From NCBI RefSeq assembly GCF_900109615.1, contig NZ_FOIX01000001.1, positions 248,001-312,000 on the forward strand: 64,000 nt of DNA, given 5' to 3'. The notes below the pieces were generated by a model. The model saw nothing but the letters and a program-made list of their open reading frames with translations, was not told the DNA's origin and did not search any database. The position numbers and the translations under genes are program-made. The DNA comes from Kaistella antarctica (GTDB lineage: Bacteria; Bacteroidota; Bacteroidia; Flavobacteriales; Weeksellaceae). The stretch's first letter is position 1. Each line of letters begins with the position of its first letter. Of the stretch, positions 18,799 to 27,369 are shown piece after piece.

Positions 18799-19314
18799 AT
18801 GCGAAAAATATTATATACAACTACTTTAATTTCAGGGTTTTGTTTTAGTCAGTTTACATGTTATCTCCCTACAGGTGAGAAATGCACTGCTGAACAAAGC
18901 AAAGGCAGAAATTTAAGTGAAGTCATGCTCAATTTTGACAAATATGAACGAATGTATTTTGAGTTTCCAAAAAAGACAACAGATTTTGTAGTTTTTAAAT
19001 CTCTTTCCAAAATTCCAGTATTTCTCCTCTCAACTAAAAACGATTATACAAAAGAAGAAGTCCAAAAAAATGTAGAAGAAATTGACTTTACTTATTATTT
19101 TGGGCAATATAATTCAGGATTAAAAATGAATTTAGATAAATTGATTGAAGAAAAAACAGGAACTGACATTTTTGTTACTGATTCAATGGATTCACCTAAT
19201 GAATCAAAAGAAATGAATATAAAAGGAAAAAAATTACGGTACATGACATATTCAAAATATGGTTTGAAATTATGGTTTGAAGATTCAATTCTAGTAGGCT
19301 ACGAACAATTATAA
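18799..19314 (+). CDS. Exported protein of unknown function (171 aa)
   Basis: Signal peptide over about residues 1-17 (ending GFCFSQFTC). Three Cys fall in the first 33 residues; the two mature ones (about 22 and 29) could form a disulfide. The rest is Lys-rich with no motif that I know. The next exported-protein gene starts ten bases after the stop, so these two probably share a transcript. Confidence 0.6.
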   Translation: MRKILYTTTLISGFCFSQFTCYLPTGEKCTAEQSKGRNLSEVMLNFDKYERMYFEFPKKTTDFVVFKSLSKIPVFLLSTKNDYTKEEVQKNVEEIDFTYYFGQYNSGLKMNLDKLIEEKTGTDIFVTDSMDSPNESKEMNIKGKKLRYMTYSKYGLKLWFEDSILVGYEQL

Positions 19315-19324
19315 ATAAAATACA

Positions 19325-19858
19325 ATGAAAAAACTTTTTTTACTCTGCACTTTAGTATCTACATTTGCTTTTGGGCAAATATTTACAATCAAAGATTTTT
19401 TAACCGTTACAAAAATTACTAAGGAACAATTAGAAGCAAAATATAGTCTAACATCGGAAAGTAACAAAACTGAAAAAAATGGGACTGTTTATCTATATTC
19501 TGTTAAAGATACACAAGGTGTAGATTGGAAACTTATGATAACCCCTAGTAAAACAACAATTTCAAAAGCGGTATTGTCAACTATGTCTCCAACAAAAAAT
19601 AAAATATTTGCAGAGTACTCTTATGTCTTTGATAAATTTATTGAAAAGAGAGTTCTTGTTGATAATAAATCAAAAACAGAAATTCCATATTTTACAAAAG
19701 ATGAATTTAGTGATGCATATTATAGAAATGAAAAAAATGGTGATGCTGAAACACTCAAAACTAAAACAGCGGTTTTATACGGAAAGGCAATTGGTGCGAA
19801 CCTAATTTTCGCCAATGATTCAAATATATATTCGATAACAGCAACACCCTCTAAATAG
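19325..19858 (+). CDS. Exported protein of unknown function (177 aa)
   Basis: A clear signal peptide (MKKLFLLCTLVSTFAFGQ) with cleavage before Gln. The mature protein starts IFTIKDFLTVTKITKEQLE, a layout like the 178-aa neighbour. No Cys in the mature part and no catalytic motif seen. Ten bases separate it from the upstream gene, so they are probably co-transcribed. Function unknown. Confidence 0.6.
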   Translation: MKKLFLLCTLVSTFAFGQIFTIKDFLTVTKITKEQLEAKYSLTSESNKTEKNGTVYLYSVKDTQGVDWKLMITPSKTTISKAVLSTMSPTKNKIFAEYSYVFDKFIEKRVLVDNKSKTEIPYFTKDEFSDAYYRNEKNGDAETLKTKTAVLYGKAIGANLIFANDSNIYSITATPSK

Positions 19859-20021
19859 GTTCAAAGTATAATAACATTCACAGCAAAGCAGACAACATAG
19901 TATTTCTATTAGCGGGGCGGAAGTTCATATCATAACGAATTTTCGTAATTGTTTAATTTGTTATAGACGATTTATTAAAAGTCTCCGCCAACAGAGATAT
20001 CCAACCTTTAGCCGTAATTCT

Positions 20022-20834
20022 ATGAAAACATCACAATATAAAAATTTATTAATTACGACCGTTTTGCTGTTATTTTCTTGTAATGATAATAATATTAAAG
20101 AAAAACACATACTACAAGAAAGTAAAACTGAATTATTAGATTACAAATTTGAACAAGATAGCATACTTGATAAAGTTGATGTCAAAATATCTAAATCATT
20201 AAAAGATGATACTAAAGATAAAACTGATAATTTATTTTTAGATTTTAAATATGGTATTAATGATGATGAAATACAGAAAACTACGAATGAATTAATTATT
20301 CAAAAAAAAATAAGAAAAGAAGGAGATAAATTATATTACGACCTATTTACTAGTAGTAAAATATTTCAATGTGAAATATACTTAAATAACAATTCTTTAA
20401 AACCACCTAACAAATTAAATACTGTTGCTCTAATTTGTGAATACTTCCCTTTTGATAAAAATTTAAATCCAAATCTTTATGATTTAGATAAGGTAAAAGA
20501 AGTTCTTTTAATTAATAATAGAAATTTCAACTCTATTAAAAAACTTTATATACAAAAATACGGCTTACCCAAAGAAAATGATTACGGTCTTATAGGAGGT
20601 AGAGGTGATAAAGCAGTGTTCGAAATTAGATACCCAGATTTGGCAAAAGAATCAAACAGCACACATCCTAAAGCACTCATTTTTGAATCTGGTGAAAATA
20701 TAGTTGAACTTGCATCTACAGTTTACGGAGGGTTTTGCATCATTTATCATTCAAAAAAAAATATAATTAAGAGATATAAGGAGGAAAATTCTAAAAGTGT
20801 AAAAAGTGAAAAAGATTCTTTTGATGATATTTAA
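20022..20834 (+). CDS. Putative lipoprotein of unknown function (270 aa)
   Basis: The N-terminus (VLLLFSCNDNN) carries a lipobox with Cys near residue 20, followed by Asn/Asp residues, so probably an anchored lipoprotein. The mature part is very Lys/Asp/Asn-rich. A Gly-rich patch (YGLIGGRGDKAVFEIRYP) near residues 187-204 and a second one (STVYGGFCIIYH) near 232-243 may be the core of a domain. No family recognised. It is separated from its neighbours by 163 and 118 bases. Confidence 0.6.
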   Translation: MKTSQYKNLLITTVLLLFSCNDNNIKEKHILQESKTELLDYKFEQDSILDKVDVKISKSLKDDTKDKTDNLFLDFKYGINDDEIQKTTNELIIQKKIRKEGDKLYYDLFTSSKIFQCEIYLNNNSLKPPNKLNTVALICEYFPFDKNLNPNLYDLDKVKEVLLINNRNFNSIKKLYIQKYGLPKENDYGLIGGRGDKAVFEIRYPDLAKESNSTHPKALIFESGENIVELASTVYGGFCIIYHSKKNIIKRYKEENSKSVKSEKDSFDDI

Positions 20835-20952
20835 GGTTTACGCCTAACAGCGTTTTTGCAATAGTGCGGGATTTTCGCCAGGTTTAAAGATTTTAGATTT
20901 TCTGAAAATTAGTTTATAATAGAAAGATTTGGTATTCTAAGCCGCACCATAG

Positions 20953-21201
20953 CAAAGCAATGAATTTAAATTAATTGAATTTAAAACATCAACTTTCACA
21001 GAATTTTTAAAAGCGTTACAAATGATGAGGCTAATTCCTGATGAGGTCGTTTCATTCGGTGATTTAGACATTGACATAATTTCTGCAAAAGCCGCTGGAG
21101 TAAAAGGATATTTTTGCAAATGGGGAGGAACTGAGCCAGTCACTTCTAAACCTGATGTAATAATTAACACACCGAGTGAATTGACTAACTGGGTAGTTTG
21201 A
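20953..21201 (+). pseudogene. HAD-family phosphatase, C-terminal remnant
   Basis: The frame 20953-21201 has no start of its own (stop at 20950) but codes for a recognisable HAD C-terminus: VVSFGDLDIDIISAKAAGVK has the GD-x3-D motif IV pattern followed by the Ala-Gly segment, and KPDVIINTPSEL is the typical end in which the substrate cap strand is followed by P-x-EL. The N-terminal half with the catalytic DxD is absent. This is 82 codons of a gene about 200 codons long, left in the island by deletion. Confidence 0.6.
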
Positions 21202-21225
21202 AGACCTTAAATCTATAATTAAAAT

Positions 21226-21771
21226 ATGCTAGATAATTTATTACAAGAGCTACTTAGTCTAAGCCCATCAAACGTTTTCGAGATAGGACACTTGAAAATA
21301 TGGCTCAAAAAAAACCACAAATTTTATGAAGAATGCAAATGGAGCAGTGGTTTCGAAAAAGAGCATACCAACTCATTTGTAAATTGCACTAATAAAAAAG
21401 AATTTCAATATCTCTATGAAAGTCTAAATGATATCGTACAACTTCATAAATTTGAAAAGTTTGCTGAAGAAGAATTGGCAATATATAAAAGCATAAACTT
21501 AAACAAGTCAGAGGTACGTAATTGGATAATCAAAAATGAGCAATTTGCGAGTGAGGACTTAGCATGTTTCTTTACAGATTACTTAGACTATTCAGACAAT
21601 CAGGAAGCGATAATAAATTTACTTGTATATAGAAATAGTGAGAGGAAAACAGATGTTTTTTTGGATATAAATGAAATACAACACCTAGTAAATTACAAAA
21701 CTTTGTTTGATGAATTGTACTACAGCAAAAAATTATATTCTGAAGGAATTGAGAGGATAATTCCAAGTTAA
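21226..21771 (+). CDS. Hypothetical protein (181 aa), cytoplasmic
   Basis: A soluble, mostly helical, acidic protein, with no signal peptide, membrane segment or motif that I recognise. It starts 24 bases after the HAD remnant, so it may once have been its operon partner. AT-rich codon use like the rest of the island. It could be an immunity-type or accessory protein, but nothing in the sequence proves that. Confidence 0.5.
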   Translation: MLDNLLQELLSLSPSNVFEIGHLKIWLKKNHKFYEECKWSSGFEKEHTNSFVNCTNKKEFQYLYESLNDIVQLHKFEKFAEEELAIYKSINLNKSEVRNWIIKNEQFASEDLACFFTDYLDYSDNQEAIINLLVYRNSERKTDVFLDINEIQHLVNYKTLFDELYYSKKLYSEGIERIIPS

Positions 21772-22087
21772 AATAGCTTTTTAACTATCAATGTGATAAA
21801 ATTACTACATTAGACGCAAGCGGTTTCTAGGTGGACAATTTACACCTTTAAAAGACTATTATTCAACTACTTAAATAACTAATCCATACGTTTCAGATGG
21901 CATATCCTTATTTTTGTACACGACTTATGGATTTGAATGGGATTTTCCTAGTTGCGATTGGAGTTTAGGGAAGAGATACAGTAACACTTTGATGTATATC
22001 AATTTACCACGAAATACTGATTTAAACCAGCTCTACTTGATAAAGAATGGTCACAACCTTTCAATTAAATTGACCATCCTTGTCCTT
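21772..22087. other. 316-base region without a convincing gene
   Basis: Between convergent transcripts. An imperfect inverted repeat (AATGGTCA about 22047-22054 and TGACCATC about 22072-22079) may act as a terminator for the plus-strand gene or the minus-strand operon. A 65-codon frame here has no support. Confidence 0.3.
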
Positions 22088-22288
22088 TCAAATTTTAGAA
22101 ATCTTTTCTAGCTTTCCAGCGATATAATTACGTCTCAATCCAGTCAATTCGGAAAGTATTTGCACAGCTTCTTTTGAAACTAATTCATCTTTAGATTTCA
22201 AAGCCTCTTGAAGTCCGAAATGTTTCGAGAAAACATCTAACAACATCTTAATTATCCAATTCTCCATAACTTGTTTTTGCTCATCCAT
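22088..22288 (-). CDS. Small helical protein (66 aa), end of polymerase operon
   Basis: A 66-residue frame, largely helical (MDEQKQVMENWIIKMLLDVF, then SKEAVQILSELTGL). Its start overlaps the end of the upstream gene by 37 bases; a later ATG at 22267 would still overlap. Same strand and tight spacing make it the last gene of the operon with the polymerase-like protein. The SELTGLRRNYI stretch could be a small DNA-binding helix pair. Coding status is likely but not certain. Confidence 0.45.
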   Translation of the reverse strand: MDEQKQVMENWIIKMLLDVFSKHFGLQEALKSKDELVSKEAVQILSELTGLRRNYIAGKLEKISKI

Positions 22289-23061
22289 AACTTACTGAGG
22301 AATTTGTTATACATGAAGAGTTCTTTGTCAATATTACAAACTAGAAATAGCCCTAGTTTCTTATCCTCTGTGAAGCTATCAAAGCGTTTCTCAAAGTAAT
22401 CATATCGGAAAGGATTCTTATCAATATCTAATCTAGGTGCCGAGTAATAGCATATAAACATCTCTTGGAGCAGCTTTTCTTCTGGGAAGTGACCTTTACT
22501 TAGGTCAATTATTTTCGTCTTCACCGTGTCGGAATATATATCGTCAGTAAAGTGAACAGAAATAACTTTACTAATGTTTTGGTCTAAGACCAGGTTCAGA
22601 CAATTTTCTACTGTTTTAACATCATCTTCATCCATCATGAAAATATTTTCAAATGGAAACGTCTGGGTCAGGTAAAAATTGAAATGTAATCTGACAAAGT
22701 TTTCTTCCGTAATTTCAGAAAGATATTGAAATTGAATGTTGCGGTAACTCACAGATATATACTTCTTAGTCAAAAGTGCCAGTTCATCTACGTCATCAGT
22801 TTCACGATTTTCTTCAATGTATTTAACGAATGAATCAGAAGTCCTACAAAAACTGTCGTATGCGTGGATGACTGCCATAACAAACATATTAATTTTCGAG
22901 ATAGAATCGTCATTGTAGAAATCGTCATCTTCACAATAGTAATCTGCCTCAATTCCTTTGATGGGATATAAAGGCTCGCATGTGACATAATTTTTTGTGT
23001 GCGCAGTGACTTTAAAAATATAAAAAGAGAACCGACAGAAGGTTATTAGAATATGTTCCAT
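22252..23061 (-). CDS. Unknown protein, relative of the adjacent 176-aa protein
   Basis: A 269-residue acidic protein without membrane segments that are clearly real. The N-terminal segment HTKNYVTCEPLYPIKGIE lines up with HTKHGFAIDTVFPVEGIK in the neighbouring 176-residue protein, and both are followed by an acidic loop and a helix. I take the two as diverged duplicates. It follows that gene by one base, in the same operon as the polymerase-like gene. A partner role in element replication is inference. Confidence 0.6.
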   Translation of the reverse strand: MEHILITFCRFSFYIFKVTAHTKNYVTCEPLYPIKGIEADYYCEDDDFYNDDSISKINMFVMAVIHAYDSFCRTSDSFVKYIEENRETDDVDELALLTKKYISVSYRNIQFQYLSEITEENFVRLHFNFYLTQTFPFENIFMMDEDDVKTVENCLNLVLDQNISKVISVHFTDDIYSDTVKTKIIDLSKGHFPEEKLLQEMFICYYSAPRLDIDKNPFRYDYFEKRFDSFTEDKKLGLFLVCNIDKELFMYNKFLSKLWMSKNKLWRIG

Positions 23062-23062
23062 A

Positions 23063-23593
23063 TTAGGGTGTTTTGTTGTTAGTGATAGAATGAATTATCT
23101 TTTCTTTAAGACCCTCTAGAAAAGCCTCCTGGGACACTGTAATCAGCCGTTTGCCCGTTAGCATTTCCATCTTTGAGAATTCTAGGTACTCAATTAGATA
23201 ATTGACCATTGACGGAGTGTATTCGAAAAAATGAAAATTATCCTTGAAGAATGCTTCTCCAAAGATTTGCTTTATCCTTTCATTTTTTTCAGTTGGAAAT
23301 TCATCGTCTAGGAATATGCTTAATGAAAATTCCAGCTCTCGTAGTTTTTCCTTCAAGATGTGACGATTAAGAACCAGTTCAATTTCTAAGATGAGCTTTT
23401 TCCTGAATGCATGTAGAACCCTTTCCTCAAAGTAGCTCACAATATCATAATCTCCCGATGAGGTTTCAGAGTATTTTATTCCCTCGACAGGAAACACGGT
23501 ATCTATTGCAAAACCGTGTTTGGTGTGTTGCAATACTTTGGCAAAGTAATTAGTATCGCCAAAATTAATACGTAGTAGTTTGTTTTGCATCAT
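23063..23593 (-). CDS. Unknown protein in the polymerase operon (176 aa)
   Basis: I use the start at 23593 (ATGATG, one base past the stop of the polymerase-like gene); an upstream in-frame start at 23653 would lie wholly inside that gene. The N-terminal half (LLRINFGDTNYFAKVLQHTK) is predicted beta-rich, followed by helices with many Glu/Lys. No family recognised. The shared segment with the next gene marks them as paralogues. Confidence 0.6.
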   Translation of the reverse strand: MMQNKLLRINFGDTNYFAKVLQHTKHGFAIDTVFPVEGIKYSETSSGDYDIVSYFEERVLHAFRKKLILEIELVLNRHILKEKLRELEFSLSIFLDDEFPTEKNERIKQIFGEAFFKDNFHFFEYTPSMVNYLIEYLEFSKMEMLTGKRLITVSQEAFLEGLKEKIIHSITNNKTP

Positions 23594-23594
23594 T

Positions 23595-25763
23595 TTAGAT
23601 TTTCTGGTTATTTTTAGTAGAAGTTTCAAATTCAATTTGAGGTTCAATACCAAATTTTGTTAGGAAGGATTCCGACATAATTTTTAATGTTTTAGGGACG
23701 TCAGATTTTTTAACTGCAATACAGTCGTGAACTGTTAGACATTGTATTTTATTTTTTAGCAACTTGCTTGCAATTTCATCCAACATAACTTCAGCTTCAA
23801 GATTAAATAAAGCATGCGAAAACTGTTTATGGTTTGCAGTTTTCAAGTCATCTATTAGCACATAAACTAAAGGAAAATGTTTAACAAACGTCCATTTTAT
23901 CTCGTTGTAGTTAGTATTTTCATTTCGAGCATAAATCAAAGACATAAGCATTTCCTTAGTTAATTTTCTATCTTCTGATGCGTCACCATTGTAGGTCTCA
24001 TTAATTCTTTTTTCATATTTCTCTTTCCACTCTTCGTTTGAGAAATGTTTTTTATAATCATCAATAAAGCTCTCATAAAATTTACCACCAACCGCTAATC
24101 TCTGAAACCTCTCTAACTCTTTATCCAAAAGGCTTTGGAGAGTTTCAGGAATCATATAAGAGAGACTTAGACAATAGCCTAAGGTTGGTTCTATGTTTTT
24201 TCTTTTCAAAGCTTCATTACTCAACTTAGTCACGTCACTTGAAAGGTCTAACGTTGGAGCTTTCGTAAACTTCAATTTTCGCAAACGGCTACTTTGGTCT
24301 TTAATGGAATATTCTGAAACTTCTCCTGAGAAAACTTCTGACCCTAAGTTCAGAATTGAATTCCTTTCAAGAGAGTTTGACCCAATGTTTATTTCAGTTG
24401 GTTTGATGCTAGGTAGGAGTTTAGGCACCAAACTCTGGTAAGCTTTAATCGTATTAAGCTTAGGTAAACTTTCTTTTTGGCTAGAATTCTCTGGGACAAA
24501 ACCCAACTGAAATAATAGTGAGTTAAAATCAGTCAAGGGGAAAGGGTTACTTAGATTACACCCATCACTAATTGAAAATTGCGTCAGTGGTAATTGTATA
24601 TCTCTAAAATCCTCCAGCACCAAGTCTATACCTTGCTCAGCTAAGCATTGCTTAGTCAAATTGTAACTATATAAGGCAAAATACTTCTTAGACGTCAGGT
24701 TACTAAGCATATGATGACTAAAGCTATAATTGCTTTTTAAATAATTGGAAAGAATATACATGACACAATTCTTCACATCTATTTGCTCAAGTTTTTCACC
24801 GTCAAAATGGAGTAAATCCCTTACCGTTTTTGGAAGAAAGGAAAACGTAGAATAAAATCTACCTAAAGGTTTTATTATCGGAGTTTTTCTTTTAATATTA
24901 ATGATGTTTTTAACATTCCGAATTTTTCTTCCACTCACTCTTCTACTTCGGAAGCTCTTCTCTTTATACTCGACAAAAGTAAAATTTGACCGATTGAAAT
25001 AAAATTTACCGTTTAGTAAATTCATCATTTGGATTAAGCTATTATGATAGGCTCCGTACTTATGCACGCTCTTAAATTCATCATCGAGCATATAACCTCC
25101 AAATGAATTTTGAATGAACGATTCGCAGTACTTTTTATGGAGCGATTTTTCAGCTTTTTCATAATCAATCCCAAAACTTTCTCTTCGAAATGGTTTAATG
25201 AGATTCTTACAATATTTTTCTGTAGACTTATCCTTAAATCTGCTGGCAATTTTCTGAATTAACTTATTAGCCGAGAATATCTTGACTGATAACCTCTGGT
25301 ATCTGAAATGTGGCAGGAAGCCATAACCAAAACTTTTACCCCCTTTTTTATAAGGCGTTCGGTTAATTACATATTCCTCTTTTAGAAAGCGATAGTAAAT
25401 TAAATAGTCTTTACCCACCTCTACTTCTAATGATTTTGCTCTAATTCTAGCGTGAGATTTTGAATAAAAATCGAAGCCTGAACCATTAAAATTTCTTCGC
25501 TTATGAATGCTTCGCTGACCTATGAGCGATAAAAACCTGATAACTTTAAATGGATGAAGATTATTTGCGGATGCCTTTTCCAGAAGTTCATCTAAGTTCA
25601 AATTTTCTGGTACGAAAAAGAAGAAATCGTTTCTTTTAGGGTAGTACACATTTGATTCTTCAATTACAGGTGGGTCAACCTTACTGAAATTTATTAGGTT
25701 ATCTAAACCAGCGAGTGATGGATTCGCTTTTGCAAGCTCATCTAATATTTGTTCTTTTTTCAT
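23595..25763 (-). CDS. Family-A-polymerase-like protein of a mobile element
   Basis: A 722-residue protein that I read as a diverged palm polymerase. Candidate motif A: LPKTVRDLLHFDGEKL then QIDVKN, with Asp329 as metal ligand. Candidate motif B (O-helix): Lys600 and Lys603 in RKLTKEMLMSLIYA, followed by HFPLVYVLIDDLK. Candidate motif C: Glu656 and VHDCIAV with His679-Asp680, like the HD-E/S of PolA and T7-like enzymes. Insert of about 200 residues between A and B. No exonuclease domain is seen; the first 300 residues are basic and unassigned. It could be a replicative DNA polymerase or an RNA polymerase/primase. It leads a four-gene operon. Polymerase call is inference from motifs. Confidence 0.55.
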   Translation of the reverse strand: MKKEQILDELAKANPSLAGLDNLINFSKVDPPVIEESNVYYPKRNDFFFFVPENLNLDELLEKASANNLHPFKVIRFLSLIGQRSIHKRRNFNGSGFDFYSKSHARIRAKSLEVEVGKDYLIYYRFLKEEYVINRTPYKKGGKSFGYGFLPHFRYQRLSVKIFSANKLIQKIASRFKDKSTEKYCKNLIKPFRRESFGIDYEKAEKSLHKKYCESFIQNSFGGYMLDDEFKSVHKYGAYHNSLIQMMNLLNGKFYFNRSNFTFVEYKEKSFRSRRVSGRKIRNVKNIINIKRKTPIIKPLGRFYSTFSFLPKTVRDLLHFDGEKLEQIDVKNCVMYILSNYLKSNYSFSHHMLSNLTSKKYFALYSYNLTKQCLAEQGIDLVLEDFRDIQLPLTQFSISDGCNLSNPFPLTDFNSLLFQLGFVPENSSQKESLPKLNTIKAYQSLVPKLLPSIKPTEINIGSNSLERNSILNLGSEVFSGEVSEYSIKDQSSRLRKLKFTKAPTLDLSSDVTKLSNEALKRKNIEPTLGYCLSLSYMIPETLQSLLDKELERFQRLAVGGKFYESFIDDYKKHFSNEEWKEKYEKRINETYNGDASEDRKLTKEMLMSLIYARNENTNYNEIKWTFVKHFPLVYVLIDDLKTANHKQFSHALFNLEAEVMLDEIASKLLKNKIQCLTVHDCIAVKKSDVPKTLKIMSESFLTKFGIEPQIEFETSTKNNQKI

Positions 25764-26189
25764 GTTCTTAATTTTTTATGTTCTACAAATAGATTAGTAG
25801 CAGAATCATTAGAACACGAGTGAACGTTTAGAGTCTACCATTTTATTTGAGTCCGAAGACTCCGAACCATCTAATTTAATAGGCTTAATAAGCCATATTT
25901 TTAAAGGTTTTCGTTACAACTGTCCAAGTTGTATGTATAATTTCTTTTCATTTTACTTAATTGTCATTAAAATTATTTTATTCGAATCTGCGATAGAATT
26001 TTATCATTTAGCATTTATATTTAAAACACTGGTTTCTTAACTTCTGTATTTCTTTTTTTAATCGTTTTAGCTAAAATTCTAATGTCAAAGTATCGTCTTC
26101 TCTTTATGACAATGCAAACATATCACTGAAAAAAATCCATAAAAATACCCCTTCGAAAAAGGGGTATAAAAAAGGTATAATAAAATTGA
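25764..26189. other. 426-base noncoding region upstream of the polymerase-like gene
   Basis: Several short hairpins: GAGTC-CGAA-GACTC near 25849-25862, GGCTT-AAT-AAGCC at 25882-25894 followed by Ts, ACAACT-5-AGTTGT at 25916-25932, and the terminator at 26145-26167. Very AT-rich between 25930 and 26100. It could hold the operon promoter and a replication origin; the origin is speculation. Confidence 0.4.
26145..26167 (-). terminator. Terminator of the 374-aa gene
   Basis: ATACCCC / GGGGTAT stem with a nine-base loop; on the minus strand it is followed by TTTTT. It lies 22 bases past the stop of the gene at 26190. Confidence 0.65.
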
Positions 26190-27314
26190 TTAATTTATTG
26201 AAAGTATAAGTTTGGGTGCTTTGGAATCCCTGTTTAGAGTTCTTTGAATTGTATTTTCTTTGAAATCTATAGGACGACCATTTAGTAGATATTGGAAGTT
26301 TTTCATAATCCAAGTACTTAGACTTTGTTTAGAATTCGCAACTAATATATTTTCTTCATAAAGCATCTTTAAAAAATATGTTAGAACAATAGATTTTTGT
26401 TGGAATACTAACTTACTCTCGAAATTTACAGATTTACTATTGATAATTTCTTTTAGAACCGTTTGCTCCTTCTGTGTAAAATAAGGAGATAAAACATTAA
26501 TAACTCGCTCACAATCTACTTCTCTAAAGCTTACCAAATTTTCAGCATAATTTTTTGTGTATTGCTTTTCAATATCAAGGGCTTTCACGGTCTCAAACTC
26601 TGCATTTGAAATAGAAAATTTCTGAATTAAATGAATTAAAAATGTATGATAAGTTAATGTTCCATCATTCCTTAAACCTTTTAGAACTTGAAGAATTCTA
26701 TTATTTTGAATTGCAATATGATTTGTCAAAATTGAATGAGAATTTCCTGAGGAATATTCATGTTCTAAATCAATTTCAATATGACCAATACACGAATATA
26801 ACAAGTATTTTAAAACTAATATTTTTTCTAATCTCTTACTATAACTCTCATACCATCTGACCTTAAACTCATGGTTTAAGTACACGAATCTTTTATTTAA
26901 TGCAGTTTCAGTATAAAATGGTAATAGAATTTTTTGTTTATTTTCTGAGATGGGAGAGAAATTTTCTTTTAGGAATATTAAGATTTTGAGTAGGCACAAT
27001 TCAATCTCGTTTTCATACAAAGCCAAATTATTATTAATAGAATTGTTAATAAAGATTTGAACATTAGGCTTATTTGGAAAACTCAATTTCCAATTTACGT
27101 ACGATTGAAAACCAAATTTTGAAATAGTGATTAAAAGATTTTGTAAACTATTGAGATTACTTGTTAGATATTTATCACACAAATATTCGGACAAATTCTC
27201 TGAAACAAAATTTGGTTGATAGTCAGCCAAGACAGTCAAAAAACCTTGCTCTTCCTTTAAACCAGTAATTTTAAAGGATAAGGAAAAAAGATTTTTAACA
27301 TCGCTTAACATCAA
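26190..27314 (-). CDS. Putative element protein with C-terminal winged-helix-like module
   Basis: A 374-residue cytoplasmic protein. The last 80 residues (FESKLVFQQKSIVLTYFL, then SLSTWIMKNFQYL and NTIQRTLNRD) resemble a C-terminal module that I know from many Bacteroidota mobile-element proteins, some near RteC-like regulators. The N-terminal 280 residues are unassigned. The gene has its own terminator. A regulatory or DNA-binding role is inference. Confidence 0.5.
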   Translation of the reverse strand: MMLSDVKNLFSLSFKITGLKEEQGFLTVLADYQPNFVSENLSEYLCDKYLTSNLNSLQNLLITISKFGFQSYVNWKLSFPNKPNVQIFINNSINNNLALYENEIELCLLKILIFLKENFSPISENKQKILLPFYTETALNKRFVYLNHEFKVRWYESYSKRLEKILVLKYLLYSCIGHIEIDLEHEYSSGNSHSILTNHIAIQNNRILQVLKGLRNDGTLTYHTFLIHLIQKFSISNAEFETVKALDIEKQYTKNYAENLVSFREVDCERVINVLSPYFTQKEQTVLKEIINSKSVNFESKLVFQQKSIVLTYFLKMLYEENILVANSKQSLSTWIMKNFQYLLNGRPIDFKENTIQRTLNRDSKAPKLILSIN

Positions 27315-27369
27315 GATATTGTTCTTTACTTTAATTGTTTCTGATACTAGTCCTTGTCACTAACAGTTT

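Noticed and set aside
21914..22111. 65-codon plus-strand frame in the island gap
   Set aside because: No family resemblance, and its end overlaps the minus-strand operon; kept only as part of the gap description.
23594..23653. Upstream extension of the 176-aa protein
   Set aside because: It lies within the polymerase-like gene and adds a low-complexity Lys/Leu stretch; ATGATG at 23593 is well placed.
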